Below are positions 1 to 6,295 of a stretch of 18,046 nt of DNA, piece by piece. Numbering within the stretch: the stretch's first letter is position 1; each line of letters starts with the position of its first letter. The notes beneath the pieces were generated by a model. That model was given only the letters and a program-made list of their open reading frames with translations, did not search any database and had not been told where the DNA came from. The stretch is from NCBI GenBank assembly GCA_003133265.1, contig PKWQ01000029.1:1-18046 (forward strand). Reading direction: 5' to 3'. Source of the stretch: Acetobacteraceae bacterium (GTDB lineage: Bacteria; Pseudomonadota; Alphaproteobacteria; Acetobacterales; Acetobacteraceae). Both the position numbers and the translations under genes were made by a program.

Positions 1-2
1 TG

Positions 3-278
3 CCGGAGCCCAGGCTGAACCGGATCGAGCGGCAGGAATTCGACTACAGCGACCTCGCGCACTGGGTGGCGCAGGCCGACCAGGCGATCCGCCAGACGCG
101 GCGCGTGCTCGATGAACTGAACCGCAAGACAGCCGCGAGCCTGGAGACCAGCATGTTGCCGGTGGCCACGCGCGAGGATGCGGAGGACGCGGAGGACGCG
201 CGTGGCGTGTCCTTCGAGACGGCGCGGAATGGCGCTGACCCCGTCGGTCGGGCGGAGTCCGATGGAAATCTGTGTTGA
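3..278 (+). CDS. 3' end of an unidentified ORF cut by the window edge
   Basis: An open frame enters from the left edge and ends at a TGA at 276-278, giving about 91 codons with no stop. Residues around 17-50 look like a long amphipathic helix rich in Ala, Gln, Arg and Glu (for example AQADQAIRQTRRVLDELNRK). A low-complexity acidic stretch (EDAEDAEDAR) follows. I do not recognise the family. The last 25 or so residues (from VSFETARNG on) look unlike the helical part, so the original C-terminus may have been replaced by a junction near 200. It lies in a scrambled region and may be a gene remnant rather than a working gene. Confidence 0.3.
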   Translation, partial: PEPRLNRIERQEFDYSDLAHWVAQADQAIRQTRRVLDELNRKTAASLETSMLPVATREDAEDAEDARGVSFETARNGADPVGRAESDGNLC

Positions 279-485
279 CCCCTCGGTTCCTCGCAGAGGT
301 CGGTGCCAATATACGTCCCTGCCGTTGGACCAAGGCTCGGGACAAGGTCATCGCTACCGTCAGGCGCAGGCACCCAGTGGCGGAGTCGCTCCAGCCGCGC
401 CGTGGTCCAGGCGACCCAGATTGGTGCCGTCACCTCTGAGCTCAGCCATAGGACGGCGTTCGGCTGGCTCAGCCATCTGCTCGCC

Positions 486-673
486 GACGGGGTGCCGCGG
501 GCAACGACGGGTCGGGCGGGGGGCGCGCCCTCGCGGTGGCTTGGCCGGCGGCGCGGACGCGACCGGCTCGGCCGACAACTCCGTCAGCACCAAGCCGCGA
601 TCCTGGGCGAGGGCGGCTTCAAGCGCATCGGCGATGCATGGCGATCAGTAGCCCAGCCGTCAAATGTCTGTGG
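486..673 (-). pseudogene. Frameshifted copy of a conserved fragment (repeat copy 1)
   Basis: This stretch matches 3416-3593 closely. On the minus strand both copies encode the peptide VLTELSAE(P/S)VASAPP. Compared with copy 2 it has a 9-nt net length difference near 521-544 and one extra base near 634-637 (gatgcatggc against gagcgtggc). The extra base breaks the frame between HRHLTAG and VLTELSAE. The family is not recognised. It is a decayed duplicate, not a functional gene. Confidence 0.6.
486..673. repeat. Direct repeat, copy 1 of 2 (~180 bp)
   Basis: This is a direct repeat of 3416-3593 in the same orientation. The two copies share long identical runs through the gccgacaactccgtcagcac segment and the caaatgtct end. 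Flanks diverge immediately outside (tggtgatgca here, tggcggaaga in copy 2). The two copies enclose the DUF2249 and MFS genes. Confidence 0.85.
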
Positions 674-729
674 TGATGCATGGACAGCCGGGTAACCCTC
701 GATCAACCGGCTGAACGCGAAGCGAGCCG

Positions 730-987
730 ATGGCGGCTTGTCCATCGACCGCCTTCGGCATTGCGCCGACGCAGAGCCTGGACAATCGCGGCCTGCCGCC
801 GCCGGAGCCGATGCTTCGCACGCTGGAGGCGATGGAAAAGCTTCCCCCAGGGGCGGTGCTCGAGGTGCTTGTGGACCGTGAGCCGCTGATCCTGTACGGC
901 GAACTGAAGACGCGTGGGCACGCGTTCCGGGCGGATAAGCAGGACGACGCCTGCTTTCGGGTCGTGATCCAGCGCAGCGTACACTGA
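730..987 (+). CDS. DUF2249 domain protein
   Basis: An 85-aa protein of the DUF2249 family, small TusA/SirA-like fold proteins often linked to nitrogen-oxide respiration and NO-response genes; the biochemical role is not established. The signature is clear: LDNRGLPPPEPMLRTLEAME near residues 17-36, then LPPGAVLEVLVDREPLILYG, then a C-terminal strand FRVVIQR. The length fits a single-domain member. The start at 730 follows an in-frame stop at 712-714; only a weak purine-rich stretch (gcgaagcgag) precedes it, so the exact start is uncertain. It has no operon partner: sequence scars lie upstream and a 668-base non-coding stretch follows. It is a different subfamily from the DUF2249 protein at 17764-18018. 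Confidence 0.75.
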   Translation: MAACPSTAFGIAPTQSLDNRGLPPPEPMLRTLEAMEKLPPGAVLEVLVDREPLILYGELKTRGHAFRADKQDDACFRVVIQRSVH

Positions 988-1655
988 TCGGCGCCGCCTG
1001 CTCGTTTCCGCCAGGCTGCGGCTGCGGCAGGTGCTGACGACGCCAGGAGGCGTGCCGGCTTCGACGCGCTTCCTGGCCGCCCGATCGTGTTGGCGCTGTG
1101 TCGGTTGACCGCCTGCCGATAGCCGGGATAACTGCGGTGATATGGATCACCTGGGCACGTCATCGCTTGTCGCCGAACTTGCAGATGCCACGGAAGTTCG
1201 GAGGACACCATGTGGCGACGGGGGGCTGACCTGGCGGGTTTGGGGTAGCGGCCCTCATACAGTCATCCACACCGGCGCCGAGGGGTGGGTCTGCCTCTGG
1301 CCGGCCGCCAGGCAGTGAAGCGCGCCGCCTGTCCCGGCATGATAGGCACAGAGACCCGCATCCGGCTGCGGACGACGGCAGAAGTGTGTCGTGTTGCCGC
1401 CACTGAGGCGGCCACCAGCGCCTCTGATGCCACCCGTTGGCATCGTGGGGTTGGCCGTATACCTCGGACTTAACCAAAGCCCCGCGAGAGTCTTGAAAGA
1501 AGTGGTCAAAATCACCCACGGGAAGCCACGCGGACAGAAAAAACCGGCTTCGACGCCCTGTCGATTTGAGTGGGCGCAATGAACGGAGTGCCGTCCCACC
1601 CCAAAGGGCATAAATTGGCTTTCGTGCCGTGTGTCCGCGGCCTCAGGAGGACCGC
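988..1655. other. 668-base stretch with no recognisable gene
   Basis: Frames are open on both strands for 60-190 codons, but none has a recognisable domain together with a convincing start. Two small structures are visible. One is the hairpin at 1042-1077. The other is a 7-bp inverted repeat, CGAACTT (1174-1180) with AAGTTCG (1194-1200), whose right arm touches a strong GGAGGA. That GGAGGA is followed by ATG at 1210 and a 12-codon frame ending at TAG 1246-1248. This looks like the start of a gene that has lost its body. The last 60 bases should hold the promoter of the MFS gene, but I could not pick convincing -35/-10 boxes. Confidence 0.5.
1042..1077 (+). terminator. Possible terminator hairpin after the DUF2249 gene
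   Basis: Arms GCCAGGA (1042-1048) and TCCTGGC (1071-1077) are perfectly complementary, with a short inner GCG/CGC pairing. It sits 55 bases after the DUF2249 stop. There is no T-tract, so intrinsic termination is only a possibility. Confidence 0.3.
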
Positions 1656-2912
1656 ATGCAACCCCGATCCGTGACGCGCCTATCGCCGGAGGCCGGTGCT
1701 CCCGACTCACGGTCGGCATGGTTCGTGGTCGCAGCGGCGTTCATCGCCGGGTTCGTCGTCTTTGGCGTCATGTACAGCTTCGGAGCCTTCTTTGAACCGA
1801 TGGCCGCGGAATTTCACGCCAATCGCACCGCGACCTCGGCCTTCTTCTCGATCACCGGACTGGTCTTCTACATGTCGGGTTCGTTCACCGGACATCTGAG
1901 CGACCGGTTCGGGCCTCGCATCGTCGTAGGCACGGGCGCGGTGGTGATGGGCGCCAGCCTCATGCTCACCGCATCCATCGGACAGATCTGGGTCGGCTAC
2001 CTGAGCTACGGCGTCGGCGGGGGGATAGGCGCCGCATGCGTGTACATACCGACGCTCTCGATGGTTGGCGGATGGTTCGACAAGCATCGGAATACCGCCC
2101 TTGGAATCGCCGCGGCCGGCACTGGGTGCGGGACGCTGATCGTCCCCCCGCTGGCCGCCACGCTGATTCAGGGCTACGGCTGGAGGGTTGCCTACCTCGC
2201 CTTCGGACTCGGCTGCTTCGTGCTTCTGGCCTTCTGCACACTGATTGCATCGCCGCCTCCGATCGCGCGCGCCCGCGCCGCTCGTTCTGTAAGGCGGATC
2301 GTGCTCTCGTTCGAGTTCATGGTGCTCTACGCATCATGGCTCTGTGCGACGACGGCCCTGCTCGTGCCGCTTGTCTTCCTGCCCGCATTCGCGCGCGGCC
2401 AGGGCGTCGGGCCCGTGGCGGCATCGGCGTTGCTGTCAGTGCTCGGGGGAATGGGCGTCCTGGGCCGGGTTGGCATCGGCTCACTTACCAAACGGATCGG
2501 AACACTCCGGCTTTTCAAGTTATCGGTCCTGATGATGGGCGCCAGCTATGTGCTTTGGCTTCTGTTTACGGACTATGGTTTGCTGCTGGCGTTTGCGGCG
2601 TTGCTCGGGCTGGGCTACGGCCTTCGCATCTCTCTGATGCCGGTCGTGCTGATCGAGTTTTTCGGATTGGGAAACCTTGGCGCGATCCTCGGCATCTTTT
2701 TTACTGCGTCGGGCATGTCCGCCCTCTGCGGACCTCTCCTGGCAGGGCTGATCATTGATTACACGGGCAGTTATCAATGGGCGATCGTGTTCGCATTGGC
2801 GATGGGATGTCTGGGCTTTGCTGTCATCGCGCCGTTGCGGTCGCGTGGCTTACTGCAAGGCGATACAAAATGCGCTGAGGCATCCCTGTGCAGGCCGGCG
2901 TTGCGCGGCTAG
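1656..2912 (+). CDS. MFS transporter (monocarboxylate/oxalate-type)
   Basis: A 418-aa inner-membrane major facilitator superfamily permease with about 12 hydrophobic segments. The cytoplasmic loop between TM2 and TM3 carries the MFS motif as GHLSDRFGPR, and the matching loop in the second half reads GRVGIGSLTKRIG. The overall pattern resembles MFS monocarboxylate or oxalate:formate antiporter-like proteins; the substrate cannot be told from sequence. The start at 1656 is chosen because AGGAGG lies five bases upstream; a GTG at 1629 in the same frame has no such site. No adjacent gene is co-oriented, so it is probably monocistronic. The C-terminal tail after the last membrane segment is polar and contains two Cys. 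Confidence 0.85.
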   Translation: MQPRSVTRLSPEAGAPDSRSAWFVVAAAFIAGFVVFGVMYSFGAFFEPMAAEFHANRTATSAFFSITGLVFYMSGSFTGHLSDRFGPRIVVGTGAVVMGASLMLTASIGQIWVGYLSYGVGGGIGAACVYIPTLSMVGGWFDKHRNTALGIAAAGTGCGTLIVPPLAATLIQGYGWRVAYLAFGLGCFVLLAFCTLIASPPPIARARAARSVRRIVLSFEFMVLYASWLCATTALLVPLVFLPAFARGQGVGPVAASALLSVLGGMGVLGRVGIGSLTKRIGTLRLFKLSVLMMGASYVLWLLFTDYGLLLAFAALLGLGYGLRISLMPVVLIEFFGLGNLGAILGIFFTASGMSALCGPLLAGLIIDYTGSYQWAIVFALAMGCLGFAVIAPLRSRGLLQGDTKCAEASLCRPALRG

Positions 2913-3216
2913 CCGGGCACTCGGCGGTCACACCTGGACGATCGAGCAATCGACCCCCAAAGACGAGCGGAGCCCGCAAGCAGATCGAGGATGCCGACTG
3001 GCGGCTTGCCTCTACCGACGCCCCTTGGCCGGTCTCGATCGGGTTGGCCATGCCTGGGTCACGGCGCGGGCGCCGGAAAACTCGTTTATTTTTGCAGCGA
3101 GGCTCAGCGTGATGAAGATCTTCATGGCGGAGCAGTCGGGGGTTCCTGAACTGCTTCGGCATACCACATGACCGCTCCGATGTCGGGGCGGAGGCAGATT
3201 TCCTCTCTCCAAGCTC
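2913..3216. other. Non-coding stretch after the MFS gene
   Basis: No frame here gives a recognisable protein. It joins a decayed serine-recombinase remnant on its right. Short open frames on both strands look like chance openings in GC-rich DNA. I see no clear terminator for the MFS gene. Confidence 0.45.
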
Positions 3217-3422
3217 TCAGATGCCGTCGGAAGCTGTCTCGAGATCGTCCCCGAGGGATTTCGCTGCTCCGGAGATTTTCGAACTGGATCGTGAACAGGT
3301 CACGACAAAAGTACATGCTCCTACTCGATTTCCTCCGCGCGCCGGAGCTTCTTCTCCTTGAGCCGCTCCAGAGAGCGTGCGACAAGGCGGTTTTCGAGTT
3401 CAACGGCGTCATACTGACGGCG
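3217..3422 (-). pseudogene. Decayed serine-recombinase fragment
   Basis: Reading leftward from 3422 one frame gives RRQYDAVELENRLVARSLER then LKEKKLRRAEEIE and a TAG at 3321-3323. This is the helical segment after the recombinase zinc-ribbon region of large serine recombinases, where forms like RQYDAVDPxNRLVARxLERRW are typical. Further along, 3270-3217 reads SLGDDLETAS and then TGA, with FRRHL continuing in another frame. That matches the later LxDDLxxxWRHP segment of the same family. The catalytic N-terminus is absent. At least two stops and a frameshift show the piece is dead. It is joined at about 3416-3422 to the repeated conserved fragment. Confidence 0.65.
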
Positions 3423-3593
3423 TGCCGCGGGCAACGACGGGTCGGGCGGGGAGGCGCGGGCTTAACCGGCGGCGCGGACGCGACCGACTCGGCCGACAAC
3501 TCCGTCAGCACCAAGCCGCGATCCTGGGCGAGGGCGGCTTCAAGCGCATCGGCGAGCGTGGCGATCAGTGGCCCAGCCGTCAAATGTCTATGG
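3416..3593. repeat. Direct repeat, copy 2 of 2 (~180 bp)
   Basis: Matches 486-673 in the same orientation (see that entry). The left end coincides with the junction to the recombinase remnant; the right end is at tctatgg 3587-3593, after which the two copies no longer match. Confidence 0.85.
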
Positions 3594-3706
3594 CGGAAGA
3601 TCCAATGACGGATATACGGATTGTCCAAGAGCGTTGGCGCCCAGTCAGATTGTGCGAGCATCTCGTCACCCAGCAGGCTCAAGCCGATGACCGTATAAAC
3701 GGCCAT
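3420..3706 (-). pseudogene. Fragment of an unrecognised conserved protein (repeat copy 2)
   Basis: The minus-strand frame from ATG 3706 encodes a coherent, protein-like stretch of about 95 residues, including MAVYTVIGLSLLGDEML, WAPTLLDNPYIRHWIFRHRH and LADALEAALAQDRGLVLTEL. After about 3420 the frame runs on to a stop at 3122-3124, but over the recombinase remnant and in a different frame from it, so that C-terminal part is not native. In-frame codons also continue upstream (RDRWQEA before the Met) to a TGA near 3760, so the N-terminus is probably missing too. I do not recognise the family. It is best read as an internal fragment of a larger protein that is also present, frameshifted, at 486-673. 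Confidence 0.5.
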
Positions 3707-3865
3707 GGCCTCCTGCCATCTGTCGCGGGCGGTGGCGACAGGCGGCGCGGCGGTCGATCCCCGCCGTCAGTGCCGCGTCGCTTTGGCGAAGCCCATCGTA
3801 GGAATTTCCTCTTTGAGGGAACCCGACACCAAGCGATACGCCGCGATCACTGTGTATCGGAGCCT

Positions 3866-4306
3866 TCAGGCCGGATCCCCGGTACGGAGCGCCGCGAGCT
3901 GCTTGCGCAACGTCCGCAGCTCTTCGAACCGCGCGGTCGCGTCGCGCATGATTGCGGCGATCCCGGCCATCCGTCCGTCCTCGCCGGTGAACGGCACGAT
4001 GGTAAACTCGACCGAGAGGCGCGTGCTGTCCTTGCGCATCGCCGGCACCGAGAGGATCTGACCGTCACCGTAGCGGGTCTGCCCGGTTCGCATGGTCTCG
4101 CGATAGCCCTGCCAATGCCGGTCGCGCAGGTTCGTGGGGATGACGATGTCGAGCGAGCGGCCCAACGCCTCATCTTCAGTAAAGCCGAACATGCGAACGG
4201 CACCCGCATTCCATACGCGGATCAGGCCGGCTTCATCGGCGTAGACGATCGCATCGGGCATCCCGGCAACCAGGGTGTGGGCGAAACGATAGGGGTCAAC
4301 CGGCAT
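3866..4306 (-). CDS. Stand-alone PAS domain sensor protein
   Basis: A 146-aa cytoplasmic protein made of one PAS domain. It runs from MPDAIVYADEAGLIRVWNAG through the MFGFTEDEALGRSLDIVIP helix region to VEFTIVPFTGEDGRMAGIAA and the final MRDATARFEE strand. A short Leu/Arg-rich helix (about residues 126-141) could be a coiled coil. There is no kinase, cyclase or DNA-binding domain, so it must act by interaction or as a ligand binder. The start at 4306 is set by GGAGGA six bases upstream, and it overlaps the 3' end of the cyclo-ligase gene by 11 bases, so it is translationally coupled. Being last in an nsrR operon suggests redox, haem or NO-linked sensing; that is inference, and no cofactor ligand can be assigned. 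Confidence 0.8.
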   Translation of the reverse strand: MPVDPYRFAHTLVAGMPDAIVYADEAGLIRVWNAGAVRMFGFTEDEALGRSLDIVIPTNLRDRHWQGYRETMRTGQTRYGDGQILSVPAMRKDSTRLSVEFTIVPFTGEDGRMAGIAAIMRDATARFEELRTLRKQLAALRTGDPA

Positions 4307-4889
4307 GGTTCCTCCAGTCGGACGGCGGCGCATCGCGTTCCGTCAGCACGGCATCCATCGGAATGTCGTGAGGTTGCGGAAAGATCGTCTTCAGCACGCT
4401 GAACTCATAGCCAATGCCGATGACCATCGGCCGTTGTCGCAGGGAGGCCAGGGTCCGATCGAAATAGCCGCCGCCATAACCCAGCCGGTAGTTTGTCCGA
4501 TCGAACCCTACCAGCGGTGCCAGCATCAGGTCGGGGAACACCACATCGCGCCGAGCGGGTATCGGAATGTTCCAGATGCCGCGAGCCAGGGACTCGCCTT
4601 GCGTCCAGCGCCAGTATTCCAGTGGCGCTTTCGGCGTCACGACCACTGGCAGGCACAGGACCAGATTTTCCCGCCGCGCCATCTCGTTCGCCCAGGACAG
4701 CAGATTGATCTCATGCCTGATCGGCCAGTAGAGACCGACAGCCGGACTGTGCCGCGTCGCGACGATGTCATCCAGCTTGCCAGCGATGATCTCCGCCGCG
4801 CGGTGGCGTGCATCAGGCGGAATCGTCCGCCGCATGGCGAGAAGGGTCGCTCGCTGTTGGCGTCGCCAGGAAGCGACCGTCGGGTCCAT
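4296..4889 (-). CDS. 5-formyltetrahydrofolate cyclo-ligase
   Basis: A 197-aa cytosolic enzyme that converts 5-formyl-THF plus ATP to 5,10-methenyl-THF, returning the stored folate to one-carbon metabolism. The N-terminus has the basic segment SWRRQQRATLLAMRR that usually precedes the nucleotide site. The family signature YRLGYGGGYFDRTL is intact, and the C-terminal HDIPMDAVLTERD fits too. Length is normal for the family. The start at 4889 is seven bases after the nsrR stop at 4897, and the next gene overlaps its end, so it belongs to the same transcript. Placement with nsrR and a haemoglobin is not the usual housekeeping context (often with 6S RNA/zapA) and would put folate salvage under NO control. 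Confidence 0.9.
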   Translation of the reverse strand: MDPTVASWRRQQRATLLAMRRTIPPDARHRAAEIIAGKLDDIVATRHSPAVGLYWPIRHEINLLSWANEMARRENLVLCLPVVVTPKAPLEYWRWTQGESLARGIWNIPIPARRDVVFPDLMLAPLVGFDRTNYRLGYGGGYFDRTLASLRQRPMVIGIGYEFSVLKTIFPQPHDIPMDAVLTERDAPPSDWRNHAG

Positions 4890-4896
4890 CAGGAGG

Positions 4897-5370
4897 CTAC
4901 TCCCGCCGCCGGCGGGTGGGTGCGCCGATCGACGAGGGCGGGGCGATCCCCAGAAGCGCGGCCAGCCTGCGACGCGGCGCGATGAGATCGGCCAGGGTAT
5001 ATCGATCGAGCACGGCCAGAAACGCCGCGAGCGACTCGTGCAAGACAGTCTGCAGCACACAGGCGTCGCCGATGGCGCAGTTCTCCGCGCCATCGAAGCA
5101 GGCCACCAGTTCCATGTCGGGCTCGGTCCGTCGGACAACCCTGCCAACGTTGATGCTCTCGGCCGGCCTCCCGAGGCGTATGCCACCGTTCCTGCCGCGT
5201 AGCGTCTCGATGTCGCCGGCGACGCCCAACTGGTGCACGATCTTCATCAGATGGGTCTCCGAGATGCGATAGGTCCGCGCGATCTCGGCGATGGTCGCAT
5301 GACGGTCGGCATTGACCGCCAGGTACATCAAGGTTCTGAGGGTATAGTCGGTATAGGCGGTGAGTCGCAT
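4897..5370 (-). CDS. nsrR: NsrR, Rrf2-family NO-sensing repressor
   Basis: A 157-aa Rrf2-family regulator. The N-terminal winged helix starts MRLTAYTDYTLRTLMYLAVN and continues through IAEIARTYRISETHLMKIVH. The wing is RGRNGGIRLGRPAE. Three cysteines, C91, C98 and C104 (spacing CX6CX5C), would ligate the Fe-S cluster, and Asp8, the fourth ligand known for NsrR, is present. NsrR represses NO-detoxification genes until NO damages its cluster. The C-terminus is an Arg-rich tail (RRRRE). A GGAG lies seven bases before the start, and the gene follows the haemoglobin gene by 13 bases. It is probably autoregulated through the operator at 6006-6028. IscR is less likely given the haemoglobin partner and the Cys spacing. 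Confidence 0.88.
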   Translation of the reverse strand: MRLTAYTDYTLRTLMYLAVNADRHATIAEIARTYRISETHLMKIVHQLGVAGDIETLRGRNGGIRLGRPAESINVGRVVRRTEPDMELVACFDGAENCAIGDACVLQTVLHESLAAFLAVLDRYTLADLIAPRRRLAALLGIAPPSSIGAPTRRRRE

Positions 5371-5383
5371 ATGCCGCTCCGGC

Positions 5384-5824
5384 CTAACGACCGCTGGCAA
5401 CCGCGGCAGGCGGGGCCAGTCCGTCCGGCGGCGCATCGAGCCTGTGGAACAGCGCGAGCTGGAGGCTGGTGGCGATGCGACGTGCTTTGCCGACGAAGAG
5501 CGCCGCCGGCTCCGGTGCGAACAGTTCTGTCGCGGTCGCTTCGAACAGGACCAGCCAGTGCGCGAACATGGAGCGTTCCAGGCCGCGGACTGCCCGGTGC
5601 ACGGAAACGGGATTGCCCGAATAGCGGCCGGAGGTGAGCATGACGGATGACCAGAAGCGTCGCATCGTCGCAAGATGCTCTGGCCATTCCTCATCTGCGA
5701 TCGTGGCTTCAAATACCTCCGCCAGCACCGGATCGCGGCGAACAGCGGCATAGAAGCGGTCGATCAGCAGCGTGATCGATGCTTCGGTCACGTCGGCAAA
5801 GGGCGGCTCGACGACAGCAGACAT
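5384..5824 (-). CDS. Group III truncated haemoglobin
   Basis: A 146-aa globin of the truncated group III class, which binds O2 or NO and is tied to NO tolerance in bacteria. The N-terminal helix reads LLIDRFYAAVRRDPVLAEVF, typical of the family. The middle FWSSVMLTSGRYSGNPVSVH leads to the likely proximal haem ligand His76. The following ERSMFAHWLVLFEATATELF carries the conserved HxWLxLF element (His89, Trp90). The C-terminus is a variable Ala/Pro tail. A GAGGT lies seven bases before the start. It begins nine bases after the small membrane-protein gene and ends 13 bases before nsrR, so the three are co-transcribed. Its job is probably NO dioxygenation or scavenging under NsrR control. Confidence 0.88.
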   Translation of the reverse strand: MSAVVEPPFADVTEASITLLIDRFYAAVRRDPVLAEVFEATIADEEWPEHLATMRRFWSSVMLTSGRYSGNPVSVHRAVRGLERSMFAHWLVLFEATATELFAPEPAALFVGKARRIATSLQLALFHRLDAPPDGLAPPAAVASGR

Positions 5825-5833
5825 GGGCTGACC

Positions 5834-5992
5834 TCAGTACAAGGAAACGACCGTGAGCACGACGACAAGATTCCAGACGAGCATGTTGACCAGTGTCCGG
5901 ATCATCATGCGGTCATCCTCGGCTTTCACATGAAAGGCGTCGCAGACCTTGTCGCCGGGATAGCGGAAGACGCGCTGCAGGATATGTCCCAT
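5834..5992 (-). CDS. Small single-pass membrane protein, unknown function
   Basis: A 52-aa protein opening the haemoglobin-nsrR operon. The N-terminal half is polar (GHILQRVFRYPGDKVCDAFH, then VKAEDDRMM). The C-terminal half is a hydrophobic segment, roughly residues 31-52, including LVNMLVWNLVVVLTVVSLY, that ends almost at the stop. A single transmembrane helix with a cytoplasmic N-terminus is expected. Evidence that it is real: it starts 25-30 bases downstream of a good promoter, its stop is nine bases before the haemoglobin start, and the composition is protein-like. One Cys (C17) is present. The Shine-Dalgarno is weak (gtgagc). I do not know the family; the tight linkage suggests a role in NO or haem handling at the membrane. 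Confidence 0.65.
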   Translation of the reverse strand: MGHILQRVFRYPGDKVCDAFHVKAEDDRMMIRTLVNMLVWNLVVVLTVVSLY

Positions 5993-6005
5993 GCCGCTCA
6001 CTAAA

Positions 6006-6028
6006 AAGACCGATCTTCAACACATCTT
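6006..6028 (-). promoter_or_regulatory. Candidate NsrR operator
   Basis: Read on the minus strand this 23-mer starts AAGATGTGTT and ends GGTCTT. Aligned by eye to the NsrR consensus AAGATGYATTT-N-AAATRCATCTT it matches 16 of 22 defined positions, with an excellent first half-site. It covers the -10 box of the operon promoter and ends 13 bases before the first start codon, a good repressor position. Binding is inferred. Confidence 0.5.
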
Positions 6029-6052
6029 ATAAAGGGTATCGGAGAAAAGCAA
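6024..6052 (-). promoter_or_regulatory. Promoter of the haemoglobin-nsrR operon
   Basis: On the minus strand a -35 TTGCTT (6047-6052) and a -10 TAAGAT (6024-6029) are 17 bases apart. The stretch is strikingly AT-rich against its surroundings. It lies directly upstream of the 52-aa membrane-protein gene and overlaps the NsrR-like operator. Confidence 0.55.
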
Positions 6053-6064
6053 TATTGACAATAT
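6052..6064. promoter_or_regulatory. Perfect 13-bp palindrome upstream of the nsrR-operon promoter
   Basis: ATATTG-A-CAATAT is a perfect inverted repeat at the upstream edge of the -35 box and between the two divergent transcription units. It may be a second operator. It does not fit the FNR/NnrR pattern TTG-N8-CAA. No binder can be named. Confidence 0.35.
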
Positions 6065-6295
6065 ATCTTTATCGGGCGAAGAGTGGCCGCTGGCGCGCAG
6101 AATGTGGTCTCGGGGCTATTTGGCCGAGATGAGCCACAGGCGGATGAATGCGGCGGGAGTGGTTTTTCAGATCGTCGTATCCATATGCATACAGCGTGCG
6201 GCGCAGGCGGCGCGAGATATTGCCGTGAAACCTGAAGTCGGAATCTGATGCCCGGCATCGAACTCAACCCCGGCAATCATTCGAAGGAATTCGGT

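Noticed and set aside
178..695. Overlapping plus-strand frames of 130-157 codons at the left end
   Set aside because: They run through the repeat in frames different from the conserved peptide and are dominated by Arg, Gly, Ser and Pro; chance openings.
3377..4402. Plus-strand 341-codon frame across the repeat and PAS gene
   Set aside because: It crosses an obvious mosaic junction and runs antisense to the PAS gene; no domain.
5371..5751. Longer nsrR product starting at 5751
   Set aside because: The extra N-terminus overlaps the haemoglobin gene in another frame; the Rrf2 family begins at MRLTAYTDYT (5370), which has a GGAG site.
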